Shown here: piece after piece, positions 44,955-53,067 of the stretch
How positions within the stretch are numbered: position 1 is the stretch's first letter
Layout: every line of letters starts with the position of its first letter
NCBI GenBank assembly: GCA_945905925.1
Contig: CAMDQN010000003.1
Span: forward strand, 34,705 to 98,704
DNA from: Singulisphaera sp. GP187
GTDB taxonomy: Bacteria > Planctomycetota > Planctomycetia > Gemmatales > Gemmataceae
Reading direction: 5' to 3'
DNA length: 64,000 nt
Position numbers and translations under genes: made by a program
The notes under the pieces: generated by a model
What the model was told of the DNA's origin: nothing
The model's input: only the letters and a program-made list of their open reading frames with translations
The model's database searches: none

Positions 44955-47438
44955 TTAATTGCCGGCTTTGCGGAGGGCTTCGGAGATCTTCTTCGCGTCG
45001 GGCGCGAGCGGGCTTTCGGGGAAGTCCGCGATCATCTGGTCGAACTGCTTGCGTGCCTCGGTCCTCTTGTCGAGCCGGTACAGACATCGCCCGTAGTTGA
45101 ACAGGATCACGTCGAGGAACTTCGCGTCGGGGTGGGTGCGGAGAACCGTCTCGAACACGTCGATGGCCCGGGCGTAATCCTTCTGCACGTAGTAATAGTT
45201 CGCCATCTTCGCGACCGCTTCGCCCACGCGACCGCTATCCGAATACTTGTCGAAGACCTTCTTGTATTCCTGGAACGACTGGTCGAAGAGTTGCGCCGCA
45301 CGGGCGCCCTCGGCCTCCTTCGCCATCTCCTCGTAGCACTCCGCGATGCCGAACTGCGCCTCACCGCGAAGCGGACTCTTGTCGAGCCGCAGCACACTGG
45401 TGTAGATGCCGATCGCGCGCTGCATTTGCTTTTGTTTGCGCGAGACCTGCGCGAGCGAAATGAGGGCCGCGTCCACGAACTCGCTGTTCGGGAACTCCTT
45501 CTGCAACCGCTGGCTCATCGCGGCCGCGAGGTCGAGGTTGTCCATCTCGAAGTAGATCTTCCAGAGTTGGACGTAGGTCTCTTCGAGCGTGCGGCCACCG
45601 AGTTTCGCGGCTTCTGCGCTGATCTCTTCGCACAACTTCATCGCCTGTTCGTACTTCGTGTCGGCGTGTTGCTTGAGGCCGAACTCCTTGTACCGGTTGC
45701 CGATGTTCGTGAGTGCGCTCGCGGTCTTCAGTTGCGTCTTGACACGCAACTCCTGGTCGTTGATCTGCGTTTGCGAAACGCGAACGCTGCCGAGGCTGCC
45801 TTCCACCACGCGCGCCTTGAAGACGACCGTGCGGGCTTCGGCGGTCGAGTTCTTGGTGTCGCTGTAGGTGAGCACGATGAGGTCGTTCGGCTGCGCCTGG
45901 AGCACCTGATCGTCGACCTTCACCACTTCGGACTTCTCCAAAGACACGACCGCTCGGAACGTACCCGAGTGGATGGTGCCGTCGTCTTCCGGCGGCTTCG
46001 GTGGCTCGACGGGGGGGGGCGGGTCTTTCTTCGGTTCTTCCTTCTTCGGCTCGTCCTTCTTCGGCTCGTCCTTCTTCGGCTCGTCCTTCTTCGGCTCGCC
46101 GTCCTTCTTGGGCTCGCCGTCCTTCTTAGGTTCTTCGACCGGCGGAATGATGAGCGGGATGTTCTCCGGCGCGGCGCGAACGATCTTCGCCTCGGTGAGA
46201 ATGACGTCCACCTTGTCGATCTTCTTGAAACGGTCGAGTTTATTGGGGTCGGACTTCACCGGCATCGGCGGCGCGCCGCCCGGCCCGGCTTCCGCGGTGA
46301 TCTCTTCGGGCGTCTTCTCGCGGTAGACCTCAATCGTGGCCTTCAACACGTCAGCGCCGTCGGTGAGGTCGAAGTCGGCATCGACCACCTGAAGGTGAAT
46401 CCCGCGACCGAGAACCACGCCCTGCAACGTTTCGGAGTACGCACCGTCCACGACGGTGGCCGTCGCGGTGCCCACGACCGGAATCTCCTTGATGATGAGG
46501 TTCTCTTTGCCGCCCGCGGCGGTGTGCATGTCGCGGTAGGAGATCTTGACCTTGTCGCCACCGCGAACTTCGAGCCGGTTGTTGCCGGGCTTCGGCTTAC
46601 CGAGAGCCGTGGTGATGGTCCCGATGACGACGCGAACGTTCCGACCGATCGGTACGCACTCCAGCATTTCGGTGTCGCCGCTGGTCGCCTCGACCTTCAC
46701 GCTCAGAGTCTTGCCGGGTTCGAGCGCCGCGAGGTCGGCGTCTTCGATGCGCACGAACAACCGCTTCCCGGCTTCGAGGATTTCTGGCACGGGTTTCGTG
46801 CCGTCGGGGGTCGTCGCGTCCGGCGGGGGCAGGGCGGTGCCGACGCGTTCGAGCGCGGCAATCGCGCGGCTGTAGTGGCCCTGCTGGAAGTGGCCCAACC
46901 CGATGTAGTAGTACGCCTGGTTCACCTGCGGGCTGACCGGGTACTTCTCGATCACGTCGCGCATGTACTTGAAGCACTTGCCGTAGTTGCGGCCCTCGAA
47001 GTAACAGACGCCAATCTTCAGCGTCGCTTCGGCGCGCGATTCCTCGCTGGGGTTGTCGTCGGCTGCGGCAGACTCGAAAAACGTGCGAGCGCGGTCGAAC
47101 GCGCGGTCCTTGTTCAACAGATGATTGCCGAGTTTGAGGTACGCGTCGAAGCGAACCTTGCTGCGCGGATATCGCTCGATCACCGACATCCACACTTCGA
47201 CTGCTTTCGCGGGTTCGCCGGCTTCGATTCGGGCGTCGCCGGCTTCGAGGAGCTTTCGGGCAGCGCGGTCCTCGACGATGGACCCACGCTCCGGCGTGGC
47301 CTTCTCCTTGTCTTTCTCCTTGGCGTCTTGCGCGTCGGGGGCGCGGGGCGCGCCGTGGATTTCGACGAAGACGAGCGCGACCCCGCCCAAAACGAGAGCC
47401 GGCAGGAGGAGACGCAAACGAAGAACGGCGATGTTCAT
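44955..47438 (-). CDS. Large secreted TPR protein (827 residues) of the Exb module
   Basis: The ATG at 47438 (MNIAVLRLRLLLPALVLGGV) begins a signal peptide or N-terminal membrane anchor. Residues about 60-200 are TPR-like (GEPAKAVEVWMSVIERYPRS, IGLGHFQQGHYSRAIAALER). Residues about 220-580 are beta-rich, with SGTFRAVVSLEKSEVV and DLIVLTYSDTKN resembling the GVF/GDxVxVxYxD unit of the giant neighbour. Between them lies a low-complexity KKDEP repeat (about residues 435-470). Residues about 590-820 are TPRs again (KYEQAMKLCEEISAEAAKLG, DYARAIDVFETVLRTHPDAK). It is the first gene of a five-gene minus-strand set ending in two exbD genes, so it probably forms part of an envelope complex with them (inference). 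Confidence 0.87.
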   Translation of the reverse strand: MNIAVLRLRLLLPALVLGGVALVFVEIHGAPRAPDAQDAKEKDKEKATPERGSIVEDRAARKLLEAGDARIEAGEPAKAVEVWMSVIERYPRSKVRFDAYLKLGNHLLNKDRAFDRARTFFESAAADDNPSEESRAEATLKIGVCYFEGRNYGKCFKYMRDVIEKYPVSPQVNQAYYYIGLGHFQQGHYSRAIAALERVGTALPPPDATTPDGTKPVPEILEAGKRLFVRIEDADLAALEPGKTLSVKVEATSGDTEMLECVPIGRNVRVVIGTITTALGKPKPGNNRLEVRGGDKVKISYRDMHTAAGGKENLIIKEIPVVGTATATVVDGAYSETLQGVVLGRGIHLQVVDADFDLTDGADVLKATIEVYREKTPEEITAEAGPGGAPPMPVKSDPNKLDRFKKIDKVDVILTEAKIVRAAPENIPLIIPPVEEPKKDGEPKKDGEPKKDEPKKDEPKKDEPKKEEPKKDPPPPVEPPKPPEDDGTIHSGTFRAVVSLEKSEVVKVDDQVLQAQPNDLIVLTYSDTKNSTAEARTVVFKARVVEGSLGSVRVSQTQINDQELRVKTQLKTASALTNIGNRYKEFGLKQHADTKYEQAMKLCEEISAEAAKLGGRTLEETYVQLWKIYFEMDNLDLAAAMSQRLQKEFPNSEFVDAALISLAQVSRKQKQMQRAIGIYTSVLRLDKSPLRGEAQFGIAECYEEMAKEAEGARAAQLFDQSFQEYKKVFDKYSDSGRVGEAVAKMANYYYVQKDYARAIDVFETVLRTHPDAKFLDVILFNYGRCLYRLDKRTEARKQFDQMIADFPESPLAPDAKKISEALRKAGN
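46028..46134. repeat. 15-bp tandem repeat encoding KKDEP units
   Basis: A 15-base unit (TCGTCCTTCTTCGGC on the plus strand) repeats about four times and passes into 18-base variants (adding GCC). It encodes (KKDEP)n and KKDGEP repeats in the 827-residue TPR protein. The unit lengths are multiples of three, so copy-number change would keep the frame. Confidence 0.85.
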
Positions 47439-47969
47439 GAATTAGCTCGGCGACGGTGCAGTTCGTGCTAGGCGGTTGGTCGTGAGGGTAGGAACCCTGG
47501 TTCGGCGGGAGCGTCGTAACTCGGACATTTTCGGGCGAAGACCAGCGGGGCAGCGAGTATCCCGCATTTGGAGGGTTGGAGGCCCAGAAAAGTTCCGTGG
47601 GGAGTTAGTGTGCCCCGGACACGCCACGAATGCAAGTGGCAAACGCGCGAATGTGCCATCAGCGAAGAGAAGAATCTCCCCCTCCCTTAAATATATAGGG
47701 GAAGCGTTTGAAGCCGCTCGCGGCTTCACGAGTGGTTCGTCGGGCGAATCTCGCGAATTCGCGAGCGGCGAAACATCTCCCCTTCCCTTTTAATTAGGGG
47801 AGGTTGGGGAGAGGGGGTTCTTCCCCGATTGCCGCTTGACGCTCGACCGGGAACGTGGGAAAGTCAATCATCAACCTCGCGCTGCACCCGCCCGCCCCGG
47901 ACCACACCTCCCACCAGTCGCCCAACGCCCGCACGCTCGACTTCCGCATCGAAACTCGAAGGCAAGCCC
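47439..47969. other. Divergent promoter region between TPR-Exb set and DUF1501-DUF1592 operon
   Basis: This 531-base non-coding stretch lies between oppositely transcribed operons and should hold both promoters. I cannot point to a convincing -35/-10 pair. It contains a decayed copy of the palindromic element (47688-47820) and a shorter palindrome GAATCTCGCGAATTCGCGAG. No credible ORF. Confidence 0.6.
47688..47820. repeat. Palindromic element copy 5, degenerate and intergenic
   Basis: GAATCTCCCCCTCCCTTAAA...TAGGGGAAG at one end and CATCTCCCCTTCCCTTTTAA...TTAGGGGAGGTTGGGGAGAG at the other retain the layout of copies 1-4. Several mismatches and an unrelated spacer containing AAGCCGCTCGCGGCTT are present. 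It is the least conserved copy. Confidence 0.65.
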
Positions 47970-49433
47970 ATGCTGAACATTCTCGGTTCGCCGAAACGAC
48001 TTTGCGATGGGATCACACGGCGCGACATGCTCCAGGCCGGTGCCAGTGCCGTGCTGGGGTTGGGGTTGGCAGACCTGATGCGCGCGCCCGCCTTCGCCAC
48101 CGGAAGTACTCGCCCCCGGAACTTCGGGGCGGCGAAGAACGTCATGGTACTGTACCTGTACGGGGCCATGAGCCAGATCGACACGCTCGACCCCAAGCCC
48201 GACGCGCCGCCCGAAATTCGCGGGCCGTTTAGCACCATCGCGACGAAGCTCCCCGGCGTGCGGCTCGGCGAACACCTCCCGAAGTTGGCCGAGCGCCTTG
48301 ACCGCGTGACGGTGGTGCGGTCCATGAACCACCCCGAACCGATTCACAACGTCGCCAACACGGTCACCGGCATCCGCCGGACCGACGTGCCGATGGAACT
48401 GAACCAGCGCGACCCGCGGCACTGGCCGTTCTTCGGATCGGTGATCGACTACCTCGAAACCGCGCAAGCCGGGCGCGCGGGGAACCCGCTCATCCCCCGC
48501 AACGTCATGCTCCCGTGGCGGCAGAGCGCCACCGCACCCGACAAGCGAGCCGGTTTCTTCGGCGGGTTCCTTGGCTCGCGGTACGACCCGACGGCGCTCG
48601 AATTCCGCGGGAAGGGAACGGTGCCGGACTGCGTCGAGAAGTTCAACCCGTACTGCGGCATCGATCCCAACGACACGTACAACTTTCCCGCGACCGCGCT
48701 CGGCCCGCAGATGACCCTGGACCGGTTCCAGAACCGCCGCAGCCTGCTCGACCAACTAAACGACCAGCGCCGCTCCCTCGGAGGAACGGTCCCGGCACAA
48801 GGGTTCGACGAACTGCAACAGATCGGTCTGAACCTGTGCGACTCGGGTTCGCTCCCGGCCGCGCTGAATCTCGATCGTGAGCCTGCCAGGTTGCGGGAGC
48901 GATATGGCCACCACCTGTTCGGTCAGTCCGCGCTCCTCGGCCGCCGATTGATCGAGGCAGGGTCGCGCGTGGTTACCGTGCTGTGGGACGAGTTCGCCGC
49001 GAACAACTCGGCGTGGGACACGCACAACAACCAGACACGGCGCCTCGGCCGCGAACTGTGCCCCGGTCTCGACCAGACCGTTTCCGCACTGCTCGATGAT
49101 CTGGAGCAGCGAGGCCTGTTCGATGAAACGCTCGTCGTCTGCCTGACCGAACACGGCCGAACCCCGCAAGCCGAGGGCAAGGACGGCCGGAACCACTGGT
49201 CCGGTGCCTACAGCATCATGCTCGCCGGGGCCGGGGTCGCTCGCGGTAACGTCGTCGGATCGAGCGACAAGCAGGGCGCGTTCGTGAAGAACCGACCGGT
49301 CAACCCCAAGGACATCCTTCACACCATCTACCACCTGCTCGGCGTGGACGTCGAGCGCTCCGTCCCCGACCGGCAGGGCCGACCGATGCCGCTCGTCGAT
49401 GGCGGCAATCTCGTGCCGGAAATCCTGGCGTAA
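47970..49433 (+). CDS. DUF1501 protein (Tat-exported), first gene of DUF1501-DUF1592 operon
   Basis: The ATG at 47970 gives MLNILGSPKRLCDGITRRDM, then LQAGASAVLGLGLADLM, a twin-arginine signal; a GAAGG element lies upstream. The ORF track starts about 47 codons earlier in leader sequence. The 487 residues carry DUF1501 motifs: NVMVLYLYGAMSQIDTLDPK, VTVVRSMNHPEPIHNVANTV, GRRLIEAGSRVVTVLWDEF and VCLTEHGRTPQAEGKDGRNH. It shares the sulfatase-like fold of this family but has no identified reaction. DUF1552 follows after 29 bases on the same strand, giving the usual planctomycete combination with a DUF1592-type cytochrome protein further along the operon. Confidence 0.92.
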   Translation: MLNILGSPKRLCDGITRRDMLQAGASAVLGLGLADLMRAPAFATGSTRPRNFGAAKNVMVLYLYGAMSQIDTLDPKPDAPPEIRGPFSTIATKLPGVRLGEHLPKLAERLDRVTVVRSMNHPEPIHNVANTVTGIRRTDVPMELNQRDPRHWPFFGSVIDYLETAQAGRAGNPLIPRNVMLPWRQSATAPDKRAGFFGGFLGSRYDPTALEFRGKGTVPDCVEKFNPYCGIDPNDTYNFPATALGPQMTLDRFQNRRSLLDQLNDQRRSLGGTVPAQGFDELQQIGLNLCDSGSLPAALNLDREPARLRERYGHHLFGQSALLGRRLIEAGSRVVTVLWDEFAANNSAWDTHNNQTRRLGRELCPGLDQTVSALLDDLEQRGLFDETLVVCLTEHGRTPQAEGKDGRNHWSGAYSIMLAGAGVARGNVVGSSDKQGAFVKNRPVNPKDILHTIYHLLGVDVERSVPDRQGRPMPLVDGGNLVPEILA

Positions 49434-49462
49434 CAGAACACCGAACACCCGAGGACTCTCCC

Positions 49463-50833
49463 GTGACCCCGTTCCGCTCGCAGAGCTGGCTGCTCGACCG
49501 CCGACACGTTCTGCGCGGCCTCGGCGTGTCGATGGCGCTGCCGTTGCTCGACTGCATGCGCCCGCTCTGCGCGGCGGAAGGCAAGGCGCGGGCCAAGCGC
49601 AGCGTCTTCATCTACCTGCCGAACGGCGTGAACACGATCGACTTCCAGATCGAATCGGCGGGGGCGAACTACACATTCTCCAAAACGCTCCTGCCGTTGG
49701 AGAAGCACAAGGCGAACGTCACGCCGATCAGCGGGCTCTACCACCCGCACGGCCTGGGACACCACCACAACTGCAGCACGATCTGGCTCACTGGCGGCAA
49801 GATCGGGCCGTCCGAACGGAACACCATCTCCGTCGATCAACTGATGACCCAGGTGACGGCCCCGCAAACGCGGTTCACCTCGATCGAACTCAGCAACCAG
49901 GGGCACTCGCTCGCGAGCAGTGCCGACGGCATCGGCCTCCCGGCGCAAGGCAACCCGAGCGTGGTTTTCCGGGAACTGTTCGAGGAGCCCGCGGGCGGGG
50001 TCGCAAAACAGCGCCGGGGGTTGGAGCGCCGCGGCAGCGTTCTCGACGCGGTCCTCGAAGAGGCCACCGACCTCGGCGGCAATCTCGGCAAGGACGATCG
50101 CGGCCGGCTTGAACAGTACCTCTCGTCCGTGCGGGAAGTCGAAATCCGCACCCAGCGGGCCAACAAGTGGCTCGACACGCCACGCCCCAAGATCGCACCG
50201 GCCGACCAGACGAAGCTCAACCGCGCCGTGTCGCTGGAACAACTAGGCGAGTACCTCCGCACCATGTACGACATCCTCGTGCTGGCATTCCAGACCGACC
50301 TCACCCGCGTCGCCACGTTCAGCACCGGCAACGAGGGCAACGGACCGGCAGTCCCCGAGATCGGCGTGAAACAGGACCGGCACTCGCTCTCGCACCACAA
50401 CGCCAACCCCAAGTTGATGCAGGAACTCACGGCGAGCGACACGTTCAACATCAAGCAGTTCGCGTATTTCCTCGACCGGTTGGCGGAGGTGAAGGACGCG
50501 GACGGGCCGCTGCTCGACTCGACGATGTGCCTCTACGGCAGCGGCATGGCGTTCGGCCACAGCCACGGCAACGCGAACCTCCCGTTGATCCTCGCCGGTG
50601 GCGGCGCGCTCGGCCTCAGACACGGCCGGCACATCGACTACAACGCCGCGGGTCGGAAGGACGGCTACAAGTACGAACTCGACACCCACGCGAAGCACTA
50701 CGCTATATGCCACCGCCCGGTGAACGCGAAGGCCCACCTCAGCAACCTGCTCCTGACGATGGCGCAGAAGATGGACGTGAAGACGGAGAAGTTCGCCGAC
50801 AGCAACGGGACGGTTTCGGAGGTGCTGGCGTGA
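49463..50833 (+). CDS. DUF1552 protein
   Basis: This 456-residue exported protein uses a GTG start at 49463, with a GAGGA sequence 12 bases upstream. The N-terminus MTPFRSQSWLLDRRHVLRGL, then GVSMALPLLDCM, has the RR-containing signal typical of DUF1552. Family motifs are VFIYLPNGVNTIDFQIESAG, SGLYHPHGLGHHHNCSTIWL, SVDQLMTQVTA, LYGSGMAFGHSHGNANLPLI and LILAGGGALGLRHGRHIDY. DUF1552 proteins are secreted, sulfatase-fold-like and usually sit next to DUF1592-type cytochrome proteins, as in this operon (54981-57344). The next gene overlaps its stop by GTGA. The activity is unknown. Confidence 0.92.
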   Translation: MTPFRSQSWLLDRRHVLRGLGVSMALPLLDCMRPLCAAEGKARAKRSVFIYLPNGVNTIDFQIESAGANYTFSKTLLPLEKHKANVTPISGLYHPHGLGHHHNCSTIWLTGGKIGPSERNTISVDQLMTQVTAPQTRFTSIELSNQGHSLASSADGIGLPAQGNPSVVFRELFEEPAGGVAKQRRGLERRGSVLDAVLEEATDLGGNLGKDDRGRLEQYLSSVREVEIRTQRANKWLDTPRPKIAPADQTKLNRAVSLEQLGEYLRTMYDILVLAFQTDLTRVATFSTGNEGNGPAVPEIGVKQDRHSLSHHNANPKLMQELTASDTFNIKQFAYFLDRLAEVKDADGPLLDSTMCLYGSGMAFGHSHGNANLPLILAGGGALGLRHGRHIDYNAAGRKDGYKYELDTHAKHYAICHRPVNAKAHLSNLLLTMAQKMDVKTEKFADSNGTVSEVLA

Positions 50834-52053
50834 CTCACCGAACCCGGCGCGCGGCCGTTCTCCTGTTTGTTGGCGCGTGCGCGATCTCCCTCTCGGCTGT
50901 CGGTCAGGAGAAGAAAGACACCAAGGCGAAAAAGGGCACGGTCCCGCCGGTGCCCGTCGCGAACGAACCGCGGTTGAAGCCCGGTACGTTCCCGACGGAA
51001 CCGGGGACGTACCTGTCCGGCGAGTTGATCGTGGTCGATCCGATCAACCGCCGCGGCGGGCTGCGCATCGACGGCGACGCGGGCGGGCGCTACAACAACG
51101 GCCCGCTGCACTACTTCGCGCTGCTGCCTTACGCGACCGTTTGGTACAACGGCGCGCCCGCGGAGCTGCGCGACGTTCCACTCGGCACGCACGTCCACGG
51201 CTACTTTCACCTCCCGCCGGTCGGTGAAGAGCAAACGATCTTACCGCTGCCTGCCGAATACCAGCGCCTCGCGGTGAAGCACAACCACGCCGTCGCGCTG
51301 GAAGACGACTTCAGCTACTACCAGCGCCGCGGGCAGTCGTGGAAGGTGTTAAGCGTCGATCTCAAGAAGGGCAAACTCGACGTCGCCCCGACCGGGAAAC
51401 TGGTGAAGGACGGGATCACCGAGAAGGCCACCTTCGACATCGACACCGTCACCCGCGTCTGGAATAACCGCCGGCTCGTAGATTTGGCAGACCTCGCCGC
51501 CGGGCAGGTGGTGCAGTTGAACCTCGGCTGGTCGCAAGGCGCGCGGGACAAGGAGTTCACCGTTTCCGACGTTTGGCTAGACGACGCGAGCCGCGCGTTT
51601 GCCACCGAGTTGCAGCGCCGCCGCCACGTCCGCTACCAGCAGCAGCGGTGGGTGCCGGGGTGGATCGACAGCGTCGAGCTGTTCGACTTCGGCGGTGCGG
51701 AAATCACCATCACGCTATTCGGCAACATGGACCCGTCACTCTACGCCGATTTGAAGGCCACGAAGGACACCGGGTTCTGGGTGGCCGCGGCGGAGAACAC
51801 GCTGCGCACTTGGTTCCACCGCGCCGACCGCAAAGTCGGCAAGGTGTTGGAGTGGAAGGAGATCGAGAACCCGCCGCCGGGGAGCAGCGGCATCCAGATG
51901 AAACTGAAGTTCGCCGAGGTGCTGGAAGGCTACCGTGCGGGGCGGTGCGTGCGCGTGAAGTGCGAGCGATGGGCGTTCGTCACGATGCCGCCCGAAGAAC
52001 GCGTGAAATCACTCGACGACGTGAAACGATCGGCCACACTCACCCTGCCCTGA
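50830..52053 (+). CDS. Secreted protein of unknown function
   Basis: This 407-residue protein is read from GTG 50830, which overlaps the DUF1552 stop as GTGA and starts signal peptide VTHRTRRAAVLLFVGACAIS. I do not recognise the family. It has a Lys-rich segment after the signal (QEKKDTKAKKGT), then beta-rich sequence (YLSGELIVVDPINRRGGLRI, TVWYNGAPAELRDVPLGTHV, HGYFHLPPVGEEQTI). The first half has the look of an OB- or single-strand-type beta domain, and a second beta region follows (WIDSVELFDFGGAEITITLF). No catalytic motif is seen. Its position between DUF1552 and an SMP-30-like lactonase suggests a secreted operon component. Confidence 0.8.
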   Translation: MTHRTRRAAVLLFVGACAISLSAVGQEKKDTKAKKGTVPPVPVANEPRLKPGTFPTEPGTYLSGELIVVDPINRRGGLRIDGDAGGRYNNGPLHYFALLPYATVWYNGAPAELRDVPLGTHVHGYFHLPPVGEEQTILPLPAEYQRLAVKHNHAVALEDDFSYYQRRGQSWKVLSVDLKKGKLDVAPTGKLVKDGITEKATFDIDTVTRVWNNRRLVDLADLAAGQVVQLNLGWSQGARDKEFTVSDVWLDDASRAFATELQRRRHVRYQQQRWVPGWIDSVELFDFGGAEITITLFGNMDPSLYADLKATKDTGFWVAAAENTLRTWFHRADRKVGKVLEWKEIENPPPGSSGIQMKLKFAEVLEGYRAGRCVRVKCERWAFVTMPPEERVKSLDDVKRSATLTLP

Positions 52054-52077
52054 GCGGCAGTTTCTGGAGGATTCACA

Positions 52078-53019
52078 ATGCGTGTCCGTTTACTGTTCTC
52101 CTTCGTTCTCGCCGCGTGCGTGGTCGGCGCGCCGCTCGCGGGCGCCGACGAACCAAAGTCCCTGGTCGAGCCGGGGGCGAAGGTCAAGAAGCTCGCCGGA
52201 GACATGAAGTTCACCGAAGGCCCGGTCTGGATACCAGCCGACAAGAAGCTCGTCTTCTCGGACATCCCGAACAGCAAGCTGATGCAGTGGAAGGACGGCA
52301 ACGGGCTGTCCGAATACCGCGCGAGCGAGCAGGCCAACGGCAACATCCTCGACCTCGAAGGGCGGCTCATCTCCTGCCAGCACAAGGCGCGGAACCTCGT
52401 GCGGACCGAGAAGGACGGGAAAATCACGGTGCTGGCGGACAAGTTCGATGGCAAGCGGTTCAACTCGCCGAACGACGTCGCGGTGCGGGCGGACGGCACG
52501 CTGTGGTTCACCGACCCGCCGTGGGGGCTGACCGAAAAGGGCGAACTGGCCGGCCACTTCGTGTTCAAACTCGACCCGAAGACCGGCAAGGTCGAAGCGG
52601 TGCTGAAGGACCTCGCGATGCCCAACGGAATCGTCTTCTCGCCCGACGAGTCTCGCCTCTACGTCGCGGACACCGGCGGGAATATGAGACACCCGGACCA
52701 AGCGTTCCACAAGCTGCCGGCCGGGGTTCACTGCTACGAAGTGGGTAAGGACGGGAAACTCGGGAAGAAGTTGTTCACGATCCCCGAAGGCAGCGACGGC
52801 ATGAAAGTGGATGCGAAGGGGAACCTCTACACGACGCACGGCAAGGTGAAGATCTACGACCCAGCAGGCAAGTTGCTGGAGCAAATCGACGTGCCGGAAG
52901 GCCCGGCCAATCTGTGCTTCGGCGGTGACGATTACAAGACGCTGTTCATCACCGCCCGCACGTCGCTCTACAGCGTTCGGATGGTGAACCCCGGCGTGAG
53001 ACCGGCTGGCGCGAAGTAG
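52078..53019 (+). CDS. SMP-30/gluconolactonase-like beta-propeller
   Basis: This 313-residue exported protein starts at the ATG at 52078, with GGAGG just upstream and signal peptide MRVRLLFSFVLAACVVGAPL. The six-bladed propeller includes the metal-site Glu in FTEGPVWIPADKKLVFSDIP, then FNSPNDVAVRADGTLWFTDP near residue 140 (Asn ligand) and AMPNGIVFSPDESRLYVADT near residue 180, with the catalytic/metal Asp in the latter block. These fit gluconolactonase-type SMP-30 proteins, which hydrolyse sugar lactones. A sugar-acid lactone is the likely substrate. It lies 24 bases after the previous gene in the operon. Confidence 0.92.
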   Translation: MRVRLLFSFVLAACVVGAPLAGADEPKSLVEPGAKVKKLAGDMKFTEGPVWIPADKKLVFSDIPNSKLMQWKDGNGLSEYRASEQANGNILDLEGRLISCQHKARNLVRTEKDGKITVLADKFDGKRFNSPNDVAVRADGTLWFTDPPWGLTEKGELAGHFVFKLDPKTGKVEAVLKDLAMPNGIVFSPDESRLYVADTGGNMRHPDQAFHKLPAGVHCYEVGKDGKLGKKLFTIPEGSDGMKVDAKGNLYTTHGKVKIYDPAGKLLEQIDVPEGPANLCFGGDDYKTLFITARTSLYSVRMVNPGVRPAGAK

Positions 53020-53067
53020 CGCCTCGTAACGGCATCGCGGAGTTGGGTTCAACACGGGGGCATCATC

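Noticed and set aside
44790-47471. 893-residue plus-strand ORF opposite the TPR gene
   Set aside because: It mirrors the 827-residue TPR gene; its sequence is an artefact of codon bias (long runs such as LRLVLLRLVLLRLV come from the KKDEP repeat on the other strand).
50167-50829. N-terminal extension of the 628-residue ORF
   Set aside because: The ORF-track start lies inside DUF1552 in another frame; the real gene starts at the GTGA overlap at 50830, where a signal peptide begins.
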